NCBI RefSeq assembly: GCF_037975245.1
Contig: NC_092572.1
Coordinates: 25,238,489 to 25,302,488 of the forward strand
From: Apostichopus japonicus
Taxonomy: Eukaryota > Echinodermata > Holothuroidea > Aspidochirotida > Stichopodidae
Direction of reading: 5' to 3'
DNA: 64,000 nucleotides
Below are positions 24,266-63,852 of the stretch, in pieces (within the stretch, counting starts at the first letter, position 1; each line of letters begins with the position of its first letter). Both the position numbers and the translations under genes were made by a program. The notes under the pieces were generated by a model. It did no database searches and was not told where the DNA came from. It saw only the letters and a list, made by a program, of their open reading frames with translations.

Positions 24266-25017
24266 GTAAGTGTTTCAAGTACGAAATATTCTTCTTTTGT
24301 CGTGTTATGTACCTACCATTAATTATAAAACTAAATTCATACTATAATGAGAGAGTTTTAATTAGTTTGAATATTAAAATTGTAAAATAAAATTATGCTG
24401 ATAACGAGAACATAATATACTTATATTTCATCATCGCCGGCTCATGATGTGGTGCCAGTCACAAGCCGCATATCACTCCAGTTGCACTCAATATAAACCG
24501 TAGGAATGCCTTCCAAGAGAAATAAACAGTTCGCTCCAGAAGAGAGCTTAAAATACGAGCTACTTATGAATGCATTCCTTCTGGCATGTCAATACTATTC
24601 AGGTGCATTAACGAAACGTTAAAGCTGTTAAAGCATTCCAAAACTTCAATGGTCATTATTATTACCCATGGACATTGTAATGCACACTCATTTTAAAAAT
24701 TTTAAGGATATGATTATCTGTTTTGGTGAATTAATATTAGTCAATAGTTATATAAAAGATAATAAAGATTTAATAATCATCAGTCAATTTCAGCGCCTTG
24801 CTGAGTTGCATAACTCTTTCGATACTTGTGACACTGCTGGTAACACTTTAAAATATGTAATCAAGTACATTAAACAATTTGTTAATGAATAATCTCAGAG
24901 TTAAAGTTTTTTCACATATGATCGCACTTAATTGGATTTCGAAAGCCTCTTTATACATACAACTGGTTTTTTTTTTACTCTGCTATGCTGGCAAGGCATA
25001 AGTTCACCGCGTAGTAA
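24266..25017. other. No gene seen
   Basis: Mostly AT-rich sequence. A 74-codon open frame at 24668-24892 has no recognised domain. Confidence 0.4.
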
Positions 25018-25440
25018 CTACTATTTATATTTATATAGATTTTACCTTTTTTCGCAATGCAGCTATCACCAATATGCTTCATGAGCCATTAAACTTTGAA
25101 TGAACATATAGCATGTTATTATGAATGTAAAATCTGCGTATTATTTTGTTTTGTTACTCCACTTTATATTTATATCAAAAAAATCACTTTAATTACAATG
25201 CAGCTATCATAATTAGGAATCATAAGGTATTTAACTGTTAACATACATATAGCATGTTATAATGAATTTGAAATCTACGTATTATTATTATTTTTTTTTG
25301 TAGTAACCATTATTTATCTAGATTTACTTTTTTATCAATGCAGCTTTCTTGATTATAACTCATGAGCTGTAAGACTGTCATTGGTCCAATAGCAACTTAA
25401 TATGAATGTGAAATCTAAGTATTATTGTTTGTTTTATTTG
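25018..25440. repeat. Three diverged tandem repeats of about 140 bp
   Basis: Three successive units start near 25018, 25160 and 25310. Each holds in order a CAATGCAGCT block, a cATATAGCATGTTAT or equivalent block, TGAATtTGAAATCTacGTATTATT, and a T-rich end. Units are clearly related but diverged. Confidence 0.7.
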
Positions 25441-28400
25441 ATGATAGGTGAAAGTTGGTACCGAGTGTCAGCATAGCAGACTACATATACGTTGTTCTTT
25501 CATCTACTTTTCCTCATTTTAGCCTGAAAGGAGTTGTAAATAACATTACCAGTCAATTACGACTAAGGGAACATTGGCAAACATAATTAACAAGCGATAA
25601 AATAAAACGACGGCCTGATTGTAAGTGTAATTACGAGTATTTGAGAAAACTGACTTAGTTTAATATGTCTTTTCACAACTGCCCGCAATTTGATTTGATT
25701 TGATTTGTTTATTTTCTTATCTCTTTTTGGCAATAACGGAAACTTGATTGCAGAATAACTTGTCCGATCACATTCCTTCATAAACGTTTTCTCTGTCTTT
25801 TGCGTTTTGCTTGTTGCTGCGTCAAGGTGAATGAATATTTTACATTCAAAATCTAGAAAAAGCACCTTTTTGAAATTGTATTTACATAAAAAAGAGTACC
25901 GATGGAGTGAGGTTAGTAGAGTCGATGTTGTTCAAAGAAAAAAGTAGTATCACCTTAGCAATGTCACTAAAACTGTTGCGGCTTCTTAAAGAGGGAGATT
26001 CCTGAGTTCCCTTTCTTAGTTTTTCCTTCCTTTGCAAACACTTGAGAATTAAGTTATTTAATATGATAAGATGCTGTTTTCATAAGTAACAGTGCGGAAA
26101 TAACCTACCTATAGATAAACGAGTGTAACCCGTCTCAAAGCGGTGCAATGCATTCTTATCAAAAGAGTTACAAAAAAGGCTATAAATCAGACACGGTAAA
26201 GGTAACTTAATGCGTTTTGCGCTTGTTATATCAGAAAAAATTCTCAACATCAAGTTTACGACAAGATATGCGGGCAGAAGTAGTTGCGGAATGGGGGGGG
26301 GGGGGGGGCATCTGTTCAAAAAATCATAATTTCACTATATAAATAATGTATAGATGATTCCCATAACAGTGTCAAGATGCCTCACTTCGGGACTGAGCAA
26401 TAGGTTATTGGTTAAGGTACAGCAGAGCTTGGATCTTATCGTATTTAGCGCCCTACACATAATTTTGGTTTTGTTCCATAATTAATATTTCCAACTTTCA
26501 AACAAAAAACGTCATTTGACATCACTTTCTTTGTATTCAGCAACGAATCAACCATATGCACAATGTCACCAGCCATCTCTCGGATCTTCCTAGACACTAT
26601 ATATGTCAAGATCGCCGTTATCATCGCTTTACCCACCGCAGCTAAGTGCAAAAGGAATACCATGAATACGAGGAACGACCGACGAGAAACGAGAAAACAC
26701 GCAACCTCCACATACAAAAATTAGTATCACGTTTTGTTAAGCGCAAAAAGCTGTTGCTTCTTTTGAAAATGCCATCATTGAGACACTTTCTGTTATTGAT
26801 ATATTTTATGTTTTACTTGTTTTCATTTTGTAAAGATTTGGTATATGAGTTTTTTTTATGTGAGTCCACGTTATGCTGGTTAAATACTCTGAATTGATAT
26901 GCAAATTGGTCACTGTATGAACGAGGATAGACATTCTTGCAAGTATATGAAACTGTTATTGAACACTCGTTCAGAACCGAACTCCAATGAGGTAAAGCCG
27001 CACCCAGTAAAGTAGTTAGCAGAGTTATACTTTTTCCATGTTCACGATAAATTTAAAATCCAGCGTCCCGGTGAGGCAATGTTAGAGTAAGTTTATCACA
27101 AGTTTTGCAGTTAGGCTTGCAACAACGACTTTGCTCTAAGTATACATATTTGTACAGACAGAATCGTAGTAAGCCGGAAGTGTCGTTGCTGAATAACCCG
27201 TCTATAATATTTATGATGATTCAATTATTTATGTACTTAATACAGTATATTGTGTTTTTACAGGTGCGTTATTTTACAACTAGACCAAGCGTTTCTTTTT
27301 AAGGTAACCAACATCAAATGGTTGTTAAATTATAATTCGCAGTACGTGTGATGTTCATCCATTCATACGCTATTGTTTTAATTGTAGCTGTCTTTTTGTT
27401 ATTGTTTTTCCTTTGGGTGTTGCGTAAAAGTTTCCATGGTTAAACTTTTCTTTTTCGAAAAAAAACGTTTAATAATAGTATATGTTGTAGTTGTAGTAGA
27501 TTTAGGCGCACGAAATACTCGCCCAGCTTAGACACGTGCACACTAACGTGCTGCGGTGCAACCTTACAGTTTTCCTTTGATTTTCTAACACGTATTTTCG
27601 TTGGAGATATCTGTATTCGATGTTTCTTTAGCCGTATATATAAAAGGGGAATATAAAGTAGAATGAACCAGCACATTGGTATTATTACCGCGGGTAAGGC
27701 TTCTATGGCGGGGTCTGTTTGTTCGTGGTTGTATACAGTTTAGGCCTGTGAGCTCATTGTTAGTCGTGACCTTAACTTGTCGAAAGATCTCTCTTTGTCT
27801 ACAGTTGTTATTTTGCCTACCCCCTACTCTCTACTTGTCTACCATAAGTGATAGGTTTGATCTAGATGCTACGGGTTTTCGGGTTTTACTGATCTTTCTT
27901 CCCACGTTGTGAAGGTCATTGGGTTTTTTTCTGTCAATACCATTTACGGATACCCGTATGTGCCAGACGTTTGAACGCCAACTTAAAGTAACACGAGATT
28001 TCAGCTGTTTTTTTCTTTCTTTTTTACTGTTTGGGGGAACAATGGTAACAAGTTATTGCATGATTTTCTTCCTAAGTGTACTTACTAGTTACCCTATTTT
28101 TTTTTCCTTCTTCTTTTCAGAAATCATACACAGTTGTTGAATAAAGATAAAGATCAAAGATTATAGGTAAATAAACAACGTCAAATTGCAAAAACTTGTC
28201 ATCATTACGCACCATTTTGAAAGGAGGTCCTCACCGATTTCACAACAGTATCGTTACGGGGAGTACGTAATTAGGGCCTTAATGTTTCTTTTAAATAAAT
28301 GTTGTTTATTCTTTCCACGGGGTATTAACATAATGTTTTCCTCTACCTTTATGTTCTTGTACGACATCACTACTACTAGTACTGGATATAAATGTAGGTA

Positions 28401-29212
28401 GTACATATTCAGAAACAACATACTCTGCCTCGATCTCATGTCTGTGCCCTAGCTTCACCTGCACTCGTGAAACTTGTGGTTCTATTCGGGAAACCTAAGA
28501 CGCTGGATTATAATGTCAGGCAGATCCTTCAGCACTAGTTGATCACTACGACAACACGTCTTCTGAAAAAGGTGACGACGTACCAGTCCAAGCCCTCTCT
28601 CAACTCGTCAATCCACACCCACCTCCCAAGTAAGCCTTCGTTAACCACAATTTGTGAAGTCAAGTCAAGTCGCGATGTCGTAAGTGAAGCGCCGACAGCA
28701 TTGAGTATCTTCGTAGGATTTTCAAACGTTGACAGATATAGCAAGAATTTCGAAGTAATCTTCCATTATTTGACAAAGATAATTAATCCTTCACCACCAT
28801 TTTACTACTCCACAGAGAAACACATTTCTAGTTAAATTTAAATGTGACAGAGTGTCGCGTAGAGTGGCGATATGAACGTCAATAATGATTCAAAGAAAAG
28901 TTGTCTAGAGGATATATAATTACAAAAAGTGTTCTTAACGCGGAGAGGCTATTTAAGGTGTAAGGGCAACACATGCTGGTATTTTTGCTTTGTTTTACTC
29001 TAGAAACTTTTCTGCACATGTGATTCAATTTCATGCTTACACCAAGCAAACATGCGTCTCTCTTTCGCTCACTTATGTCAATTTAGGAACCGCGAATGGT
29101 TCTTGAAATACATGAATACCTGTTTGCAAGGTTACTCACAAATGTATATTTACACATATTTGAACATTCTTTAATCTAACTAAGAAACTTCCCACAATCT
29201 TGAAGTATAATT
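25441..29212. other. Long stretch without a supported gene
   Basis: Minor features only: a (TTTGA)n run near 25688-25708 that resembles a LINE tail on the minus strand, and a poly-G run at 26293-26308. A hydrophobic minus-strand frame at 26445-26717 (90 codons) has no recognised domain. Other open frames are short and featureless. Confidence 0.4.
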
Positions 29213-30855
29213 GCTAAAGTGGTCCCCATCTTTAAGAAAGGTCATCCAAAAAGCTTAGTTAACTATCGACCACTTTCTGTTTTACCATGTTTTTCGAAAA
29301 TTCTGGAACGTATTATTTACAACAGGCTCTCAATTTTTTAGACAGGCATAGCATTCTTTTCAAAGGTCGGTATGGTTTCCGGCCTGGTTTCTCCACCAAA
29401 ATGGCGCTTTAGGATGCCGTTGACAATTTAACACAAGCTATAAACAAACAACATACATCCATTGGTGTATTTCTTAACTTATCCAAGGCTTTTGATACTA
29501 TAGATCATACCATACTTTGTCATAAATTAAATCATTACGGTATGAGGGGCTCATTCCTCGATTGGTTTGTTAACTATCTTTCGAACAGAAAACAATTAAC
29601 TTTTTATCCGGGCAAAAGTTCTGATGTTTTAAATATACAGTGTGGCCACACTGTATATTTAAAACATCAGAGTTTTTACCCTGATAAAATAATAAAAAGA
29701 AGGAGTCCAAGGATAGAACCTTGGTTCTACAAGGCTGGTTGTCATGTGCGAGGTTCTATTCTTGGACTCTTCCTTTTTATTATTTATATGAATGATATTG
29801 GTAAAATCTCCTCCAAAGCTTCTATGGTGTTGCTTGCCGATGATACAAATATTTTCTTTTCTGATTACAATTATGAACGTCTGCAACAAACCCTTCGTAA
29901 TGATTTATGTACTTTCACAGATTGGTTTGCAGCAAATAAGCTTTCCCTCAATATTGATAAAACAAACCATATCGTCTTCAATGCAAATAGAGATATGGCT
30001 AACTTTAATAATTATGTCAATGGTAAACCACTGCAAAAGGTTGATTTCGTAAAATTCTTAGGTGTTTCATAGACTCCAAGCTCACTTGGCGTGAGCACAT
30101 TAGCCATACGTTTAGCCAAACGTTCTAAGGTCTCTTTACCAAACACTAGTACTACCATATTTGACTTATTGTTGTATCATTTGGTCTGGCACAAGTAATA
30201 ACTTCTTGAAAAAGCTAACTATTTTACAGAAAAAAGCAATCAGACATATTACTCTCTCTCACCCGAGGGATCACTCAAACGTGTTATTTAAAGTAAATGA
30301 ATTTACTGAAACTCACTGACCTGTTCTGTCTAAATGTTCTAACTTTAGTTTATCGTTCAATACACGAAATGCTACCAAATATTCTGAATACCTTCTTTAC
30401 ACAGAACTCGAGCATCCACGCTCAAGGCTATGTCACAACAGTACCTCTAAAAATAGCTTACATCATCGGGTCATCACACTCTGGGATCCCCTACCATTCA
30501 TTTTAAAGGCGATGCCTTCTTTTGTTGCTTTTAGAAAAAGCTTACAAAAAGCACTTCATCAACATGTACTAGAACTGCGAGTTGTTTTGTCTACTACTCA
30601 ATTATTGCTTGCACTTGATATATCTGGGAGGGAAGGTGGGGGTTGGAGTGAGGAAAGGGAAGGGAGAGGAAGGGGTGGTTCTGTTTTTGTTTGCTCTTTT
30701 CTAATGGTAAAGTTCTGTATTTTTTCTTTCAGGGAGTGTCACTACCCGACAAGCCCAATAGGGTATTTTAGTACAAGTTTTGTTTCTCCCTCTGTTTTAT
30801 ATGTCATTCTTATGTTGTGATAGAACAAAAATAAATGAAATGAAATGAAAATGAA
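29213..30855 (+). pseudogene. CR1/Jockey-like LINE reverse transcriptase, 5'-truncated and broken
   Basis: On the plus strand the order is VPIFKKGHPKSLVNYRPLSV, FSKILERIIYNRL, YGFRPGFST, LNLSKAFDTIDH (RT box A-like), RGSILGLFLFIIYMNDI, LLADDTNIFF (catalytic Asp pair), NKLSLNIDKTNHIVF, and a C-terminal PYHSF, MPSFVAFRKSLQKALHQ part, then a TGAAATGAAATGAAAATGAA tail. Several frameshifts and stops are present. A fold-back duplication at 29601-29785 interrupts the RT core just before the GSILG motif. It cannot encode working protein. Confidence 0.85.
29601..29785. repeat. Fold-back inverted repeats inside the LINE
   Basis: A near-perfect palindrome is centred between 29645 and 29646 (arms of at least 26 bp identical, similarity to about 45 bp). 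A second inverted pair follows: 29685-29719 is the near reverse complement of 29749-29785, with a short loop. The structure is an inverted duplication of flanking LINE sequence. Confidence 0.8.
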
Positions 30856-33086
30856 ATATTCGGAAAGATCGCTCTCCAGTTCACACAAAATATAGTAGAT
30901 CAGGGTATTTTAGTGCGTGTTGGTTAATATAAGTATCAATTAATGCTTATGCTCTATCAATGATTACAAAATTGAAACGTATTTGTATTAGTCAAACTTA
31001 CAGTTCAGTGATATCAAGACTTACAGTTGTTAACACTTTTTAAATGCAGGTCTGAGTTGCATGTGGAAATCAGATCTCATAATATTTTTTGTTTCGAAGG
31101 AATACAGTTTTGACGACAAATACTCAATACGTATCTGCATTCTGACCCTTGTACCATTTATACAAATAGTCGTTTTAAATGAGACTGCTGTAGTACGATA
31201 GCGGTTTAATGGTAAGTGACAATAAGTTCGTGTTTGGAATGAAAATCACTAAAGTGTTTGATATTTCTTGGTTGAACAATGCAACAGTGTTTTCGGAATC
31301 CCATTTGTTGCTATTTCTTAAAAAGAAGCAAAGTTGGAACACGTGAGAGGTATTCCCACAAAAATATACAATGCTTCCATCAGTAATGTAACAATCACAC
31401 AGGAACTGACTCAATATCAGCAACTTTCTAAAGAGCATAACCTGTTGAAGTAGGCTATCCATCTGGATTTGTATTGTAGTAATGATCTTTCTATTATATC
31501 TTGGCCTTCAGTAATATTATCTAATGCGCTAAAAAACAATAGAAGATTATCGTGGATGTACTGCAAAATAATAAATATTTGTATGTACATATCTATGATA
31601 CAATATAATTTATAACATGCATTATGCTATTCGACAATTAAATTGAAAACAGTTTTACATGGGTTTAATGACATACTTGAACACAATAGCAACGTTTATG
31701 TGTTTGCATTTTTCTAGTACAGCGTAGTTTGCTAGTCAAAGTCCCACCAAAACACTCTACCACAAGAAAAAAGTAACATTTACAAGCTGAAAATAAATCC
31801 AATGGCAATGGCATTAAGCAGCATTCGATCAACTTCTAACGCTAATGTCAGACGATCGCTCAATGCCAAAATTGAGACAAATTTCAATTACCGTCTATCT
31901 TTATACCTTTCCGAACACAGTTGTTAGGTTTTGTATGCAGCAATCCATAGCAGCTTCCGCCAGAGATGTGCAAAGATGAGGACATGCAACGATTTTAGTT
32001 CATAAGAGTAGGCCCTGCTGCTTATAACTTTCACAAAGTATTTCAAAATTTCAAATTTCTATTTGTCAAGTTCTAAGGTTTATAGCACAAGAAATTGAAA
32101 CTTATTATTAACCTATTATTATTTTGGGTGGTAAAACTTACTATAAATTAGATGACGACATGAGGCATTGGTTATTAAGTATTAGCTGATGCTATCTAGA
32201 GCTTAGCAGCTAAACCAAAACGGTATCATTGGCGGCCGTAAACTCACGTACACATCCATGCTACCGCCACCTAGCCACACGAACGGACACTCTATATATG
32301 GGTAGATAATGAATTTGTAAATTTTCTACCCAACTTAGCTATGTATTTGCGTCTTCGTTGTCATGCACGCTCCCAGCAACACAATATCCGTTTCGTCTAA
32401 AGGTTCATATACACTGGCGTAGGGTATTGTTGTTGCATAGACGCATGTACACATCAGGTCATTTAAATTGCAAAAACCAAGAGCATATGTTATGCATGGA
32501 GTCTAAGTGTGACCCTTAAACTTTAGCCTTTACTTTGTCAAAGTTAATGATGCGTCAATTACATTAATGTTTAAATTAAAACCGCATGCTCAGTTCCACG
32601 GATTCGTTTCCTTGTACAGTTTTAAAAATACAATATGGTTTCCTTTCAGATGATGATGATTTCTCTAATGCAAAGGGGCATGACGTATCTTTGTCATCGG
32701 CAATGCTCTTGTACGAAATTGTCTGCAAGAAGAAAAATGAGAGATCTTTGAAAAAATCAGTTAATTAAAAGCTCATATATTACTATATAACGATTAGTCA
32801 AAATTCCAGTTCAAGTTGATTCAAGAGATAGAATTGACGTTAAAATTTGCTTTTTCAGACATTACTTTTTTGATAATAATCTACAATATATGATTTACTG
32901 TGTCGCAGCTCCTGCATTTAACCAGATAAACATATATTATCTAATTTCTTTATATTTTATGTTCAGTTTATACTCAAATGCTTCATTGTCATGTTCCGAG
33001 TCACTTTTAAAGATTCTGATTGCTATTCTAATCAATTCAGTCGTGTTCATTTTCTCAACTTCGTTCAATATTCAAACAAATCATAC
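30856..33086. other. No supported gene; likely 3' intron or flank of the ZU5 gene
   Basis: The last exon I can read of the ZU5-UPA gene ends at a donor at 33087, so more minus-strand exons should lie here or further left. A plus-strand piece at 32651-32768 after TTTCCTTTCAG reads DDDDFSNAKGHDVSLSSA to a stop and could be a terminal exon of an unseen gene; I could not link it. Confidence 0.35.
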
Positions 33087-59652
<26,566 letters not shown>

Positions 59653-59883
59653 CTGCACAAAATAACAAGCATGAAAGAAAGGAGATGCAATGATAGTAAC
59701 CAAATGATTACCAAACGCAACGTGGAAATAGCATCCGATTACTCTTATTCTTCTTTTATCTTTTTTTGCTATATTTTCTTTTCAGTCTAGATATTAAGCA
59801 TATACACATGTAAACATATAACAGAAATAATGTAAAACAATGTAAATAGAGAATGATAAACGAATATACTTAACGATAGTTTC

Positions 59884-60173
59884 TCATTCACTATCATTCA
59901 GACCTTTTGCAAGATCTTTTAATTTAATGGTCAGATGCAAACTGTGGATTGTAAATGCAATTTGTTTCTCAACACTAAGGATAAAATCCACGGCGCTTTT
60001 AAATTGAGCGCGGCTTGGATTGATTTCCTGCATTTCACTTTTGTAAATGAAATATTTAGCATGATGTAAGAACACATTATGTTTCATATGTTTGTCCAAA
60101 AGCCAAAAGAGATCATTTTAAAGTTATTAAGTTGTGAGGAAAGCAACTTGAAATAGCATTCCAAAAACTCATA
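59884..60173 (-). pseudogene. L1-like LINE ORF2, C-terminal fragment (downstream half)
   Basis: Reads KHNVFLHHAKYFIYKSEMQE and FILSVEKQIAFTIHSLHL, which resembles the extreme C-terminus of L1/Tx1-type ORF2 proteins. It continues the fragment at 63134-63852 once the hAT insertion between them is removed. Confidence 0.6.
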
Positions 60174-60687
60174 ACCCTATCCAGGGGCGTCAATCCGATT
60201 TGAAACGTGATGGGGACGTAGTCGATTCGCGTATTCCGGCCGTAAATACTATCTAAGCGGAGCGCCACCATCAGTTGGCGCGCAGCGTACCAAGAAAATT
60301 TCAGATTTCAATACCTGCCAGATCGATGGAGATGGCACTTGCCAGGCTGAATAGCAGCCATCTAGTTGCGTGATTTCGGGAGAAAATTACAAATTCGTCA
60401 CTCAGGAAATCTGCAATAAAGTTCATGCGACATTCATTTTTGGTAGATTATTTCTTTTATTAGTGATTCCAACTGACATGAACATTAGAACCCAGTGCAA
60501 GCTGACAAATGATGCGGCGAACTGGAACCCCAGCCCCATTTTTCCCTATGTTTCAGGATAGAATACCCCATTTGTTCGAACCCATGACAACTAACAATCT
60601 GTGAATAAATTGACTTCGATATGGGCACACTATATTGCACCAAGTCGGTCAAGGAGTGACAACAGGGCCTCAGATATAGGCCTATTG

Positions 60688-61049
60688 CAGGGGTGGGCAA
60701 CTTTTTTGAATGAATGGGCCAGATTTTAGGAGTGAAAGATTGACAGGGCCGCACCTAACCAACGACCTGCTGTTGATTTCAAACCTTTGATTCCGAGGAC
60801 GTTCAAGCAATAGGTGTGTGTACTAATCTGTATTCACAAAAACATAATGTCAATACAGTCCAGTTGATAACTAATGGTGATAATAGACCAACCTGACAGC
60901 ATCATTAGTGCAGATAAATTCTAAGCAGCTAGCTCGTTTTTGGTGATGATGTAAAATAGATTGATTTTTTTTCTTTTTCTTGAGACATCTCACGGGTCGC
61001 AAAAAAGTCACTGGCGGGCCGCATGTGGCATGCAGGTTGCCCACCCCTG
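60688..61049. mobile_element. Nested hAT-type MITE (362 bp)
   Basis: Ends are CAGGGGTGGGCAAC and GTTGCCCACCCCTG, perfect 14-bp inverted repeats. Flanks GCCTATTG and GTCCATAG match in 5 of 8 positions, a possible decayed target duplication. No coding frame. Confidence 0.8.
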
Positions 61050-61569
61050 GTCCATAGGAACGATATCGCAAAATGTCCCCTGACATATAGGTGAAGGAAG
61101 CTAATCGCCGCGACTGCATGTGAGTTTCTCGACTTGCCGTCCTGGGAGTCATGACACAAAATGGTGCATTTCCTCATACGCCATTATTAATAATTTAAAT
61201 AACTAACTAATTAGGCACAGCCCAGATTCGAGTTTGTATAGCGAGCTTAGCGCAAATTGGTCAAAAGTTGTCAAACGCCAGCATGTTAAACCAGGTTGCT
61301 ACGTCTACGAGAATGCATTTCTATGAAATTTGAAACAAGGATGGCAAGACAACCACTTTAATTATGTTTTCAGGACCTCACACATGCGCATGTATCGTCA
61401 GACTTAGAATAGGTCCCATGTGAGTGGTGGCTAAAGTGATGAAGGCATCAAAATAAATCAGTGGTTGTTCGTTTGAGTCCTCACGCAAGTTACCTCGATT
61501 GCTAGGTGGATCTGCATCTGGTAATCGGGTGAATTCTGATCGGAGCGTACTATGTAACCACCATGTACC

Positions 61570-62315
61570 CAGGGACGTAGCTAAGGCCTGATGATTGGGG
61601 GGTCGGGGTGTAGTGGCTGAAAATCGGTTTTGAAGCCAGAAAATTCCGACTGCTGCTTTGTACCCCCCACCCTCGCGCTACTCGTCAACGATACGGACAG
61701 TTTCAGTCAGAAACCCAATCTTTCGCGACTGCACTTTTGTTCCGAACTTTTTGCGATACATTTGTACGCACTGGCACCCATTTCACAAACTTATTAGCCC
61801 ACCCCCCCCCCCCCACCCCAACCAAATATTTTTGTGAAATTTCGGGCAATATGCTGATAGCATTTTTGGGCACCTACTGAAAGAAAGATAATTTGCAATG
61901 GGTAATAAGACGGAAAATGATTGTATGTTATTTGCAGGCGATTTAAAACAGATGCATGCCTATATGATGTGCACATTATCATGTGGAACGCCGTCTACGA
62001 AGGTAGTTCTATTAGGCATTTCTTTGTAGTATTTTCAAAATCAAACGAAGTTTTGTACGGTGGAGTATAAGAATCGCGAGATACAACTTCCCAAAGTGGC
62101 AAGGAAAACGTGGTAAATATGACAGGTTAAAGGTCAATTTTGACCGAAATTTTTCAATCATTCTAGGTCATGCACAATCACAGGGATAAATGAGTAGGCC
62201 GAGATAAACTAGAATGCGACAGTCGGAAATTCCGACTGTCGCACTCCAATTTTCCAACTCAGTTTTACCAAGTTTGGGGCTAAGACACCCCCACACCCCT
62301 CTAGCGACGTCCCTG
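61570..62315. mobile_element. Nested hAT-type non-autonomous element (746 bp)
   Basis: Starts CAGGGACGTAGCTAAG and ends TAGCGACGTCCCTG, inverted matches. Flanked by CATGTACC (61562-61569) and CGTGTACC (62316-62323), an 8-bp duplication with one mismatch. It has C-rich and G-rich tracts near the ends and no coding frame. Confidence 0.8.
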
Positions 62316-62539
62316 CGTGTACCCAGTGTTCTCACTGTGGAGTAAACTCCGGTATCACTCAACAACAAGGTAACATGGGAAGCGCTGCCACGGAATATGC
62401 TCCCTATTTCATTTTCCCAATATAAGGGAACGGGCACCGTCTTTGAAACACCATCTGAAACTAAACAACAACAACAACAGGCTTTGGCTCTAGCTATGAA
62501 GTACTGTCTCTTATGATAATGACGGAGCGCACTAGTTTT

Positions 62540-62959
62540 CTACTGGAATCGCCCGAAGATGCGGCGTCTGTAATCCGAGGAACCAACGAACTTCTCTGCT
62601 AACTCCTCAGGCTTCAACTGGGCTAGACGTTCGCGGTGAATATGGCACACCATCACATGGTTCAGCCTCTGTTGAGTCATGGTGCTCTGTAGCCTTGTCT
62701 TCAAACGCCTCAAAGCACTAAAAGATTTCTCAGCTTCCGTCGAACTGGCGGAGGAGACGAGGAGCAACCGCAAGAAAGCTTCGACTTCACCAAACATAGC
62801 CCGTACCGCTGGATATATCGACTTGAATATTTGTCTATACCCTTCAACCGACGACGAATGGAACTGGCCTCGAAAGAAAGGCAGACTAAGCTCAATATTG
62901 TTGGAGAGCTCAGAGTACCAACTCACGAGATCTGGGTGGAATTCTCCATTCAGCAACAT
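62540..62959 (-). pseudogene. hAT transposase, C-terminal fragment
   Basis: Encodes 139 residues ending with the hAT dimerisation region: LRLLLVSSASSTEAEKSFSA, then LRRLKTRLQSTMTQQRLNHV and MVCHIHRERL. This is typical of ZMYM/P52rIPK-like hAT transposases. The zinc finger and most of the RNase H-like core, which should lie N-terminal, are absent because the right end of the element follows 166 bp upstream. Internal deletion explains this better than truncation, since both ends are intact. Confidence 0.85.
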
Positions 62960-63133
62960 TGAGTGATATTCGATGATATGAATCCTGAGATGTGTAAGCC
63001 CTAACCAAATAGGGCCACGACACTACTCTTTTTCCAAACGTGTGGGGGCATTTGATATTGTTTTCCCCACCCATCGAAATGTGGGGGGCGTGTCCCCCCG
63101 TCCTCCCCCTGGGTTGACGCCCATGACCCTATC

Positions 63134-63852
63134 ACATGCTTAAAGAGATGAGAGATATCTTAATCTTCTTATTTTCTTTTTTTCATCTTAAAACAATGGC
63201 TGATTTGTACCAAGAATAAAATATAAGTATCTAACCTGAAAGTAACATATTTTTGTATCCCAAACACTGTCAAACAATTATGAAACATCTGACTCCATTC
63301 ACCGTCAGGAATGTTCAAGAGGGTATGGCACTTAGAGCATGTTGAAAGGGAAAGTAACATACTATTCTTACGTAATTCTATATATGCTCTTCTGGAGACT
63401 TTTTGAAAATGCAGCATATCAACAAAGACAATTACCTGTTGTGAAGGATACGTAACCTTAATCAAATAATTCTTCCAGTGGCTGGGAATAGCATGTATAA
63501 TACTATGATAATGTATATAATAGCGAGAATGGATATTGTATTTATTACTCAAGTCAGCAAAAGCCCAAAAAGCATATATATTATTAGCTAAATCTCCTGA
63601 ATATTTGAGAGTAAAACACTTCATTAAAGACCGCTGCGTTATCAATATGAATCAAGGTGTTGTTCCAAATGATTTTGGCAGAACAGAGAAGAGAAAACGT
63701 ACTTGAGAGATTGCTAAAATTTTAATCAGGGTAATTGCCAATAGGAGTGATGTCACTACTGGACCACTGGTTAAGAGTAAGTTTTGGTAGATAATTGAGA
63801 CTGTAAAGACTATCTTTGTGAAATTTATATCTAATGATTTTACTAGGGCCAT
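63134..63852 (-). pseudogene. L1-like LINE ORF2 fragment (upstream half)
   Basis: Frames at 63852-63652 and 63645-63169 read with a break between them. FADLSNKYNIHSRYYIHYHS followed by IHAIPSHWKNYL matches the region of L1/Tx1-type ORF2 after the RT domain. Premature stops and shifts are present. Interrupted by the hAT element at 60182-63125. Confidence 0.6.

Larger units (their letters stand above)
60182..63125. mobile_element. hAT DNA transposon with perfect 8-bp target duplication
   Basis: Starts CAGGGGCGTCAATCC and ends GGGTTGACGCCCATG (inverted match). Both sides are flanked by ACCCTATC (60174-60181 and 63126-63133). It carries a hAT transposase fragment on the minus strand near the right end and two smaller nested TIR elements. 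Much of the transposase is missing, so it is non-autonomous. Confidence 0.9.

Noticed and set aside
25680-25865. (TTTGA)n run with a minus-strand frame as a LINE 3' end
   Set aside because: Only the tail-like repeat is suggestive; no LINE protein motif was recognised.
26445-26717. A 90-codon hydrophobic minus-strand frame
   Set aside because: No domain, no paired splice sites and no start context; length is within what AT-rich DNA gives by chance.
31175-31462. A 95-codon minus-strand frame downstream of the UPA exons, considered as the missing death domain
   Set aside because: No death-domain pattern and no fitting acceptor in phase 0.
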